In this document: piece after piece, positions 1 to 6,602 of the stretch
Layout: the number at the start of each line of letters is the position of its first letter
Numbering within the stretch: position 1 is the first letter of the stretch
NCBI RefSeq assembly: GCF_002858865.1
Contig: NZ_PJRR01000009.1
Span: 1-64,000, forward strand
Source of the DNA: Caulobacter vibrioides
GTDB lineage: Bacteria > Pseudomonadota > Alphaproteobacteria > Caulobacterales > Caulobacteraceae
DNA: 64,000 nt
Direction of reading: 5' to 3'
Program-made: the position numbers and the translations under genes
Notes under the pieces: model-generated
Databases searched by the model: none
Told to the model about the DNA's origin: nothing
What the model saw: the letters and a program-made list of their open reading frames with translations, nothing else

Positions 1-130
1 GCTGCTTCTCAAAGCTCAAGCAGTTCCGGCGCGTTGCAACCCGCTTCGAAAAGACCGCTCGCAACTATCTCGCCGTCGTCACCCTCGCCGCTATTGCCTT
101 GTGGCTGCGATAAGTGTCCACACCGCCTAG
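1..130 (+). mobile_element. Right end of an IS5-type insertion sequence (partial)
   Basis: The window opens inside an insertion sequence. Positions 3-113 encode a transposase C-terminus, followed at once by AAGTGTCCACACCGCCTAG, which I take as the terminal inverted repeat and junction, ending at the CTAG at 127-130. Only one end is present, so the target duplication cannot be checked. The IS family is inferred from the transposase tail. Confidence 0.6.
3..113 (+). CDS. IS5-family transposase, C-terminal fragment
   Basis: The frame starting at base 3 is open to TAA at 111-113 and encodes 37 residues. They include KLKQFRRVATRFEKTARNYL, then AVVTLAAIALWLR. This basic segment followed by a hydrophobic helix ending in WLR is typical of the extreme C-terminus of DDE transposases of the IS5/IS427 type, just after the catalytic Glu. 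The rest lies outside the window, so the DDE triad cannot be inspected and activity is unknown. Confidence 0.6.
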   Translation, partial: CFSKLKQFRRVATRFEKTARNYLAVVTLAAIALWLR

Positions 131-981
131 TCCGGCTTCCGCGCGCTGCTGCGACCAGCCGGGCAGACCCGCCGGGATCCCGTCTGCCTGAACTCCGCCG
201 GCCGGATCTTCGACTCGTGGTCTGGCGCGCCGGGACGCCCGTCCGGGTGCAGGCCGCGATAATAGAGCTTCTGCCACTGATCGGCCGGCGTCTTGGGCTT
301 GTTTTGCTTGATCCATTCCTGGAAGGCGGCGCGCGAGGCGGCCCAGCCTCGGTAGCTTTCCAGCAGCTCGGGCGCGTCCTCCATCGGACGCAGCTCCGGC
401 TTCAGGCGGTCCATCACGCCGCGCGGGGTCGGGAAGAAAAAGCAGAACGGCTCGTTCTCCTCGAACCGCACCCAATGGTTCGGTCGGGTGAAGCGCCAAT
501 TCATCGTGAAGGTGTACGGAGCCCAGTCCGTCTCGATCACCCCGCCCATCGGCGCGATGCCGTCCTTCATGGCGTTGGGCGGCCCGCCGACCCAGAGATT
601 CCAGCCCTCGGAGGTGCGCATAACCCCTTCGACATGGAAGGTCAGGGTGCCGCTGCCGAACAGCGAGACCGGCGCGCGCTTCTTGTCGGCGCCTTCGTCG
701 AGAACGATCTCGACCGAATGGGTGCCCACATCACCCAGCCAGCGGGCGGAGAAGCCGCAAGGGCTCAACATGACCCAGCCGTGCGCGTTGGCGATGGCCA
801 GGGGCAGACACCGATAGGCAAAGCTTTCGGGCGTCGCGGTCATCCAGTCGCGCTTGGCTGACGCCGGCTCGACCTTGGGCTGCCAGCCCTCGTGGACGTA
901 GCAGATCAGTTCAGTCTCGGCGGCGCGGGCTGGAGCATTCCGGGGACGCTCAGGAACCGAGCCCTTCAACCGCTTCCGCAT
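127..981 (-). CDS. DUF6065 family protein
   Basis: A 284-residue cytosolic protein with no signal peptide or membrane helix. The stretch RDWMTATPESFAYRCLPLAI (about residues 44-63), followed by ANAHGW, is characteristic of the DUF6065 family, whose function is unknown. The start at ATG 981 is the first in-frame codon before the conserved region. The C-terminus is odd: its TAG stop (129-127) falls in the CTAG at the IS end, and the last 20 or so residues (rich in Arg and Ser) look unlike the rest. The natural end may therefore have been altered by the IS insertion. Family assignment is confident; intactness is not. Confidence 0.75.
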   Translation of the reverse strand: MRKRLKGSVPERPRNAPARAAETELICYVHEGWQPKVEPASAKRDWMTATPESFAYRCLPLAIANAHGWVMLSPCGFSARWLGDVGTHSVEIVLDEGADKKRAPVSLFGSGTLTFHVEGVMRTSEGWNLWVGGPPNAMKDGIAPMGGVIETDWAPYTFTMNWRFTRPNHWVRFEENEPFCFFFPTPRGVMDRLKPELRPMEDAPELLESYRGWAASRAAFQEWIKQNKPKTPADQWQKLYYRGLHPDGRPGAPDHESKIRPAEFRQTGSRRVCPAGRSSARKPD

Positions 982-1168
982 TGTCTCGCCTCAAAGCTGA
1001 CCACCGCTCGGCCTATCGGTCTGGCATGACAGTTTCGTGTCGCTCGCAAGACTCCCACGGGCTCGCGCCTTCAGCCCGCCCCTTCCCGCCGCAATCCCGA
1101 AACACCGCCGCAACAATAGAGGCTCAATCACACCGCCCAGGGACATCACCCTGGAAGGAATCGCCTAC

Positions 1169-1504
1169 ATGCGCCGCACGCTTCTCGTCGCGCTCGCTTC
1201 GCTCACCACCCTGGCCGCCGGCGCCGCCGTGGCCCAGCAGGACGGGCCGCCGCGTGGCATGCCCGCGCCGGAGGACGTCTTCAAGCGCTGGGACGCCAAT
1301 GCCGACGGCGCCGTCGACAAGGCCGAATGGACCGGCGCGGGTCGCCCCGAGGACCGTTTCGCCATGATCGACGGCAACAAGGACGGCAAGATCACGCTCG
1401 ACGAGCTGAAGACGGCGTTCGAAACCATGCGCCAGCGCCGGATGCAGCAGGGCGAAGGCCCGCCTCCGGGCCCGCCGCCGGAAGGCGCTCCGCCGCAGGA
1501 TTAA
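1169..1504 (+). CDS. Secreted EF-hand calcium-binding protein
   Basis: A 111-residue exported protein. Residues 1-22 (MRRTLLVALASLTTLAAGAA, then VA) form a Sec signal peptide. Two EF-hand loops follow: DANADGAVDKAE and DGNKDGKITLDE, each with Asp/Asn at loop positions 1, 3 and 5, Gly at 6 and Glu at 12. The tail is rich in Pro and Gly. ATG 1169 is chosen over a longer frame because it begins the signal peptide and has AAGGAA about 9 bases upstream. It probably binds Ca2+ in the periplasm; its partner is unknown. A strong hairpin terminator follows. Confidence 0.85.
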   Translation: MRRTLLVALASLTTLAAGAAVAQQDGPPRGMPAPEDVFKRWDANADGAVDKAEWTGAGRPEDRFAMIDGNKDGKITLDELKTAFETMRQRRMQQGEGPPPGPPPEGAPPQD

Positions 1505-1523
1505 CCCCTTCGACGGAACGTCG

Positions 1524-1565
1524 AACGCCGCCCGGTCAGCCCACCGGGCGGCGTTCTTCGTTTGG
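1524..1565 (+). terminator. Rho-independent terminator after the EF-hand gene
   Basis: A 13-bp perfect stem (AACGCCGCCCGGT with its complement at 1543-1555), a 6-base loop and a T-rich tail. It begins 20 bases after the stop codon. Confidence 0.75.
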
Positions 1566-1672
1566 GGCGCGAGGTCGCCGGGATAACGGTAACAAAGCTC
1601 GTGACAACGCTGTCTCTATGCCGCTAGCTTCGCGCCAAGGCGCGCGAGCGACGCGCCGTGGAGGAAGCGTCG

Positions 1673-3535
1673 ATGATCCGCCTGGCCGCCCTTTCATTTG
1701 TCTTCGCCCTGGCCGTGTCGAGCGCGGCCCTGGCCGACGAAACGCCCCGCCAGATCCGCCTCAATCAGACGGGCTTCGAAGCTCAGGGCCCCAAGCGCGC
1801 CATCCTCGCCGATCCGTCCAAGACGCCGCTGGACTGGACGCTGCACGACGCCGCCGGTGTCGCGATCGTCAAGGGCAAGACCCGTGTCTTTGGCGATGAC
1901 GCCGCCTCGGGCGAGCATGTCCATCAGATCGACCTGTCGGCGTTCCGCAAGGCCGGCGACGGCTATCGGCTGAAGGTCGGCGCCGCCGAGAGCCGGCCGT
2001 TCGCCATCAAGGCCAAGCCCGATGGTCGTCTGACCCGCGCGGCCATGTCCTTCTTCTATCAGCAGCGCGCCAGCGTCCCGATCGAGGCCAAGTATGTCGA
2101 GCGCCCCGACCTTGCGCGACCGGCGGGTCACGCCCCGGACAAGGCGACCTGTTTCGATCAGGCCGACGAACGTGGTCAGGTCTGGCCGGGCTGCGACTAC
2201 ACGCTCGACGCCAGCAAGGGCTGGTACGACGCCGGCGACCACGGCAAGTACGTCGTCAATGGCGGGATCACGGTCTGGACCCTGGTCAACGCCTGGGAGC
2301 GGGCCACGCTGCTCAACCGCCCCGGCGCGCTGGCGGCGCTCGGCGACGGGGCCTTGGCCCTGCCCGAAGCCGGCAATGGGGTTCCGGATCTGCTGGACGA
2401 GGTCCGTTTCCAGCTGGACTTCCTGCTGGCCATGCAGGTCCCAGAGGGCAAGACCTTGCAGGTCCCGGTCGGCAATCAGCGCCCGGGGAACGGCAAGCTG
2501 GCTCTGAGCGCGATCAACGCCTCGGGCATGGCGCACCAGAAGCTGGCCGACCGCTACTGGACCGCCCTTCCCACCGCCCCGGCCGACGACAAGCAGGTGC
2601 GCTATCTCTATTATCCGACCACCGGCGCAACGTTGAACCTCGCCGCCGTGGCGGCCCAGGCCGCCCGCGTCTGGAAGACGATCGACCCGGCGTTCTCGGC
2701 CAAGTGCCTGGAGGCCGCGCGCCGCGCCTTCGCCGCCGCCCAGCGCCATCCGGACATCTACGCCATCGGCCCCTTCACGGGCTCAGGCGGCTATGGCGAC
2801 GGCGACCTGACCGACGAGTTCTACTGGGCCGCCGCCGAGCTCTACGCCACAACCGGCGAGGCGGCCTACGAGCGGGCCCTGCGCGCCTCGCCGCTGTTTC
2901 TGGCCTCGCCGACCGAGGGCGCTGTTCCGACCGGCGACATCGGCTGGAACCGCGTGGGCGCCCTGGGCACGATGACGCTGGCCTTGGTCCCCAATGGCCT
3001 GAAGCCCGCAGAGATCGCCCAGGCCCGCGCCAATCTGGTGGCCACGGCCGGCAAGCACCTGTCGGACGATGTCAGCCAGGGCTACGCCCTGCCGTACGCC
3101 GCCCCCGGCTATCCCTGGGGCTCGAACGCGTCGGTGCTGAACCGCGCCTTCGTCCTGGGCCTGGCCCACGATTTCACCGGCGAGATCGCCTATCGCTACG
3201 GCGCGGTCGACGCGATGGACTATGTGCTGGGCCGCAACCCGCTGGACCAGTCTTATGTCTCAGGCTTCGGCGCGCGGCCGATGCGCCACCCGCACCACCG
3301 CTTCTGGGCAAAGCAGGCCAATCCGGACTATCCCGCCCCACCGTCGGGCGTGCTCTCGGGCGGCCCGAACTCGACCAACATGAGCGATACCGTCGCCAGC
3401 GCCATGAAGGGCAAATGCCGCCCGCAGACCTGCTGGACCGACGACTACCGCGCCTTCACCCAGAACGAGGTCGCCATCAACTGGAACGCGCCGCTGGTCT
3501 GGGTGTCGGCGTTCCTCGACGACACCGCGCGTTGA
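1673..3535 (+). CDS. Glycoside hydrolase family 9 cellulase (secreted)
   Basis: A 620-residue exported enzyme. A signal peptide (about residues 1-22, ending AALADE) is followed by an immunoglobulin-like CelD N-terminal domain (about 25-115) and the (alpha/alpha)6 GH9 catalytic domain. WYDAGDHGKYVVNGG (residues 185-199) holds the conserved Asp pair DAGD. RHPHHRF, near the C-terminus, and NEVAINWNAP hold the remaining conserved residues, with general acid Glu about residue 599. This matches inverting endoglucanases that cut beta-1,4-glucans. GAGGAA lies 6 bases before ATG 1673. Growth on plant polysaccharide suits a Caulobacter-like organism. The exact substrate (endoglucanase, cellobiosidase or other beta-glucan) cannot be read from sequence. 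Confidence 0.9.
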   Translation: MIRLAALSFVFALAVSSAALADETPRQIRLNQTGFEAQGPKRAILADPSKTPLDWTLHDAAGVAIVKGKTRVFGDDAASGEHVHQIDLSAFRKAGDGYRLKVGAAESRPFAIKAKPDGRLTRAAMSFFYQQRASVPIEAKYVERPDLARPAGHAPDKATCFDQADERGQVWPGCDYTLDASKGWYDAGDHGKYVVNGGITVWTLVNAWERATLLNRPGALAALGDGALALPEAGNGVPDLLDEVRFQLDFLLAMQVPEGKTLQVPVGNQRPGNGKLALSAINASGMAHQKLADRYWTALPTAPADDKQVRYLYYPTTGATLNLAAVAAQAARVWKTIDPAFSAKCLEAARRAFAAAQRHPDIYAIGPFTGSGGYGDGDLTDEFYWAAAELYATTGEAAYERALRASPLFLASPTEGAVPTGDIGWNRVGALGTMTLALVPNGLKPAEIAQARANLVATAGKHLSDDVSQGYALPYAAPGYPWGSNASVLNRAFVLGLAHDFTGEIAYRYGAVDAMDYVLGRNPLDQSYVSGFGARPMRHPHHRFWAKQANPDYPAPPSGVLSGGPNSTNMSDTVASAMKGKCRPQTCWTDDYRAFTQNEVAINWNAPLVWVSAFLDDTAR

Positions 3536-3603
3536 TCGCGTCTGGAGCAAGGGATAGCCGCTTGAGTACCAAGACGTCCCGGGCTAAACGGAGCGTCTTC
3601 TGA

Positions 3604-3678
3604 GCGGGCGTAGTTCAGAGGTAGAACGTCAGCTTCCCAAGCTGAATGTCGGGGGTTCGATTCCCCCCGCCCGCTCCA
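3604..3678 (+). tRNA. tRNA-Gly (anticodon CCC)
   Basis: A complete cloverleaf with encoded CCA. The acceptor stem is GCGGGCG paired with CGCCCGC, followed by discriminator T and CCA. The anticodon stem-loop TCAGC-TTCCCAA-GCTGA gives anticodon CCC, which reads GGG. The T-arm contains GGTTCGATTCC. Its 3' 48 bases are the phage attachment core, so this copy is attL and was regenerated by the prophage end. Confidence 0.95.
3631..3678 (+). repeat. attL core (48-bp direct repeat)
   Basis: Identical to 47463-47510. It starts at AGCTTCCCAAGCTGAATG in the anticodon arm and ends with the CCA of tRNA-Gly. The sequences diverge immediately outside on both sides. Confidence 0.95.
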
Positions 3679-3700
3679 AGGATTTCAATGACTTAGAGCC

Positions 3701-4855
3701 CTACTCGCCACCCTCGTCGGACAGGGTTGGGAAAGAGTTGGGAGCGGCTGAGCCGGATTCGTTCCGCGCGATGCGCTCGGCGAGCGCCCGAACGATGGTG
3801 TCTCGGTCGACATATTTCGCCAAAATCCGCTCCACGCGCTTTTCATCCCAGGCCAGGATGTCGGCGATTTCGGGCGCGGTCAGGCCAGCCTTGCGCAGGC
3901 GGGTGGCGAACGTGCCCCGGGCGTCGTGAAGGTGCTTGCCGACGCCGGCCTTGGTCTTGGTGTCGATGACCTGGTGCTCGAGGCCGGAGACCGACCAGGG
4001 CTGGCCTCGGGTGTTCGACAGGACCGTCAAGCAGACCGGCGGCGGCGGCCGCTTCTTCTTGGTCGCGACGGCGACCAGCTCGGCATGGCGCGCGGTCTGC
4101 TGGGCCTTGATCTCCGAGAGGAGGATCTTGGCGTCGGGCAACAGAGGGATCGTGACGGAGCGTCGCCCTTGGCTTTTGCCGGTGGCGACGACGATCGCGA
4201 GATCTCCGACGTGCTTCCAGGTCAGTTTGGCCAGGTCCTCGCGGCGCAGCCCGGTCACGCAAGCCAGCGCGACGATGTAGCCGACCTCTGGCGACGGCGC
4301 GGCCGCGCGATAGGCGGCGACCTCCTCGGCCGTCCAGATCTGATCAGCGCGGTCGGACTTGTAGAGCTGCTCGACGCCGGCGGCGATGTTGATGGCCAGG
4401 CGGCCGCGATCGACAGCCCAGCCCAGGACGCGCGACAGGACCTGCATGCCGTAGTCCGCGGTTCTGGGGCGGTCGGCGTATTGATCGCGCCAGTCCAGGA
4501 CGTCTTCACGGGTTCGGCGATCGTCCAGCAGCTTAAGCGTCAGGCCGCCGATGTCATTGGTGGCCTCGTCGGCGCTGATCCGGTCCAGCCAGCGTCGCCA
4601 CTCGGCTTGGGTGCTGGTCGCCAGCTTCTGGAATTCGGGGGCGGCCTTGTAGGCGGTGACCAGGCCGGCCAGGGTGTCGTTGCGCGGGGCGCGGCGTTGA
4701 TCGACGGCGCGGTTGTAGCTGGCGATGAACTCGGGCGACCCGGGCTGGCCTTCCAGCTTAGGTCCGCCCTTCCAGGCATACCAGTGAACGCGGACAGAGC
4801 CGTCCTTCAGGACCTTGCGGACCCTATTTAGCCCCTTCAGCCGCACGACGGGCAT
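3701..4855 (-). CDS. int: Phage tyrosine recombinase (integrase)
   Basis: 384 residues from ATG 4855, which has GGAAGA just upstream; a start at 4888 would add 11 residues. The N-terminal part (about 1-75) is an arm-type DNA-binding region. A core-binding helical domain follows (about 60-165), then the catalytic domain. Catalytic Arg lies in TGLRREDLAKLTW (about residue 204), the H-x-x-R box in HLHDARG (about 310-313) and the nucleophile Tyr in ILAKYVD (about 348). It catalyses attP x attB recombination at the adjacent tRNA-Gly and reads toward attL, 23 bp from the core, the usual position for a tRNA-targeting integrase. Confidence 0.95.
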   Translation of the reverse strand: MPVVRLKGLNRVRKVLKDGSVRVHWYAWKGGPKLEGQPGSPEFIASYNRAVDQRRAPRNDTLAGLVTAYKAAPEFQKLATSTQAEWRRWLDRISADEATNDIGGLTLKLLDDRRTREDVLDWRDQYADRPRTADYGMQVLSRVLGWAVDRGRLAINIAAGVEQLYKSDRADQIWTAEEVAAYRAAAPSPEVGYIVALACVTGLRREDLAKLTWKHVGDLAIVVATGKSQGRRSVTIPLLPDAKILLSEIKAQQTARHAELVAVATKKKRPPPPVCLTVLSNTRGQPWSVSGLEHQVIDTKTKAGVGKHLHDARGTFATRLRKAGLTAPEIADILAWDEKRVERILAKYVDRDTIVRALAERIARNESGSAAPNSFPTLSDEGGE

Positions 4856-5045
4856 TCTTCCGCTCTCTCCACTCCGCAAGTTCGTCACGCTCTGCCTTTG
4901 GGGTGGTGCTGGTCAAGGGGGCGGGAGTGATCTCGATCTCGCCGCCTGGTCGGATCACGATGCTCGCCGCGCCCAGGCCGTTCTTGGCGAGGGCCTTGAG
5001 TGCGCGGTCAATGTCCGCTTGGCGGGTGGCGGGGGCCCTACTCAC
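4824..5045 (-). CDS. Small early phage protein overlapping int
   Basis: 73 residues from GTG 5045, with the key segment RALKALAKNGLGAASIVIRP then GGEIEITP. Small proteins of this pattern (short helix, then a beta strand ending in a GG-x-I-x-I motif, then a charged tail rich in Glu and Arg) commonly precede the integrase in alphaproteobacterial prophages. The start codon overlaps the stop of the upstream gene (GTGAGTAG), and the 3' end overlaps the start of int by 32 bases, so the genes are translationally coupled. It may be a recombination-directionality factor, but no diagnostic motif proves this. Confidence 0.6.
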   Translation of the reverse strand: MSRAPATRQADIDRALKALAKNGLGAASIVIRPGGEIEITPAPLTSTTPKAERDELAEWRERKNARRAAEGAK

Positions 5046-5508
5046 TTTCGCCCCCGCTCGGAGGCTTTGGCGGCGCGAACATGAAATGGGTCGGCTGCTT
5101 GGTGAGAACGTTCGTAACTGTCGGGTACCCGTGCTCGCGCACCCAGGACCTGTGTCGCTCGCTCCAACCGTAACCGATGAGCCGTTCCCCATCCCGCCAA
5201 AGATCGACCTCGGTTCCGTCTCGAGGGGCCATCGCGATCGGGATCCACGCGCGCTCGATGTTATCCAGAAGACCCAGGATGGTCTCCGGGTTCGCCAGGG
5301 CGATGAACAGAGCGTTGGCCGTGTGCTCTTCGTGCCTGTTGCCGTCTATCACGACGGCTCCACGGACTTCGGCGACGACCGTATCGTCGGTCTCTATCGA
5401 GGCGCCGACCAGCGCTGGGAAGCCCTGATAGTTCGAGAATTCCCGCACGATCCAACGCCCCTTGGTCGCATGTTCGGCGGCTGTGCGGAGGGCTCGATAG
5501 TGGTTCAC
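5038..5508 (-). CDS. Ead/Ea22-like phage protein with DUF551-like C-terminus
   Basis: 156 residues from GTG 5508. The N-terminal half has the Ead/Ea22 pattern (an AAEHATKGRW segment, then an F-I-A-L-A-N-P stretch followed by a helix ending LLDNIE). The C-terminal half, WIPIAMAPRDGTEVDLWRDG then GWSE and HFMFAPPKPP, resembles DUF551, a small domain of accessory phage proteins. Function is unknown. It is cytosolic and lies in the leftward early operon between a membrane protein and the small int-proximal gene. Confidence 0.65.
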   Translation of the reverse strand: MNHYRALRTAAEHATKGRWIVREFSNYQGFPALVGASIETDDTVVAEVRGAVVIDGNRHEEHTANALFIALANPETILGLLDNIERAWIPIAMAPRDGTEVDLWRDGERLIGYGWSERHRSWVREHGYPTVTNVLTKQPTHFMFAPPKPPSGGESE

Positions 5509-5511
5509 GTC

Positions 5512-5721
5512 TCAGCCCTCCCCGCGCTGCAGGGCCCGGCGCAGGATCGCCGCTGCCCCCATAACGAACATCACCACCAGCGTCACTGGCCCAGCTGCTA
5601 CGAGGATAAGATCACGCCGATCAATGAGCTGTGGGCCGTCGGCGCGAGGGTAGGAAGCCAAAACCCACACGAACGCAGAGCATGCAGCCCAAGCGATGGC
5701 GGCCATGTAAAACCGCGCCAT
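5512..5721 (-). CDS. Small membrane protein
   Basis: 69 residues from ATG 5721, which begins two bases past the upstream stop. There are two hydrophobic segments (about residues 5-24 and 39-61) and a short basic C-terminus, so it is probably an inner-membrane hairpin. It is tightly spaced in the leftward early operon. No family is recognised. Possible roles include exclusion or host modification, with no direct evidence. Confidence 0.5.
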   Translation of the reverse strand: MARFYMAAIAWAACSAFVWVLASYPRADGPQLIDRRDLILVAAGPVTLVVMFVMGAAAILRRALQRGEG

Positions 5722-5724
5722 CAA

Positions 5725-6201
5725 TCAGCCCTCCCCGCGCTTCATCGGCGCCGCCCAGGCCGCGCCGGCGCAGATCAGGACGGCGGCGCCCCAGCTGCAG
5801 GTCAGCAGGATCCGGATCGGATCGCCGCCCCGCGTGGCCGCGTCGATCAGGTCGGCCAGGAGCATCAGACCCGCGAAGAAGCCGGCCAGGAGGGCCGAGG
5901 AGCGCAACAGATAGCCGTGCGCGTTCAGCGCCGGCGGCTGGGGCTGCGGGGGCCGATAGTCCGGCCAGGCCCCGAGGTCGCCGCAGCGCCAGTCGTCGAG
6001 GAATCGGCTCCGCTCGGCAGTGTCGTCGATTTTGTCCATGGCGAAGTTGAGCGCATCCAGGGCGGTGCCCAGCCGGCGCTGGTTGGCGCGGATATGCGCT
6101 TTGGCCTGCTGGGTCGTTCGGATCGCTTCGGCAAGGCGAGCGGCGGGGATGATGCGCGGTAACGGCCTAGCCCCGATGGGGGGCGACTTGGTCGGCGGCA
6201 T
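5725..6201 (-). CDS. Hypothetical protein with C-terminal membrane hairpin
   Basis: 158 residues. A charged helical N-terminal half (about 20-75, ARLAEAIRTTQQAKAHIRAN) is followed by a Pro-rich linker and two hydrophobic segments (about 100-118 and 130-150). It therefore looks like a soluble helical domain tethered to the inner membrane. It ends with KRGEG, like the neighbouring small membrane protein (QRGEG), hinting at a shared origin of the two C-termini. Function is unknown. Confidence 0.55.
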   Translation of the reverse strand: MPPTKSPPIGARPLPRIIPAARLAEAIRTTQQAKAHIRANQRRLGTALDALNFAMDKIDDTAERSRFLDDWRCGDLGAWPDYRPPQPQPPALNAHGYLLRSSALLAGFFAGLMLLADLIDAATRGGDPIRILLTCSWGAAVLICAGAAWAAPMKRGEG

Positions 6202-6212
6202 GGGCTGTCCTT

Positions 6213-6602
6213 TCAGGCGACTTGGGCGGGGTGAAGCGGGAGGCGGATTGGCAGTTCGACGCCGGGGATCTGGATGAAGCCCTCGTCGGGGAAGTCCTCC
6301 TCCGAGGCCCGACGGATGAAGGTCGCCGGGATCAGGACCATGTCGCCGCGCTGGACCTGGTCGAGCGGCCGGAGCATCGAGATCCAGGTCCCGTAGTCGG
6401 TGTACTGCTGAGCCAGCTGCAGGGCCTCGCGGGCGGCTTGCTCGTACCGGCTCGCCTGCACCAGGTTCGGTCGGATCTGGTCGGTGCCGGCCTTGAACAC
6501 CTCGGCCTGGGCGATGTGCTGGCGGGCGATCGCGGCGTAGCGCGTGGCCTTGTCCTTCAGGTACGCCAGCAGTTCGTGCGGCGTCGCATTAAGCGGCGGC
6601 AT
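6213..6602 (-). CDS. Hypothetical early phage protein
   Basis: 129 residues from ATG 6602, overlapping the end of the ParB-domain gene by 14 bases. The first 75 residues are helical and rich in Ala and Gln. The second half is strand-rich (GDMVLIPATFIRRASEEDF). There is no signal peptide or membrane segment. It is translationally coupled to the large ParB-like gene upstream, so a shared role is possible but unproven. Not recognised as a known family. Confidence 0.55.
   Translation of the reverse strand: MPPLNATPHELLAYLKDKATRYAAIARQHIAQAEVFKAGTDQIRPNLVQASRYEQAAREALQLAQQYTDYGTWISMLRPLDQVQRGDMVLIPATFIRRASEEDFPDEGFIQIPGVELPIRLPLHPAQVA

Noticed and set aside
34-861. Long plus-strand frame opposite the DUF6065 gene
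   Set aside because: It is the mirror of a gene with a recognisable family. Its composition (Arg, Pro, Gly) is typical of shadow frames in high-GC DNA.
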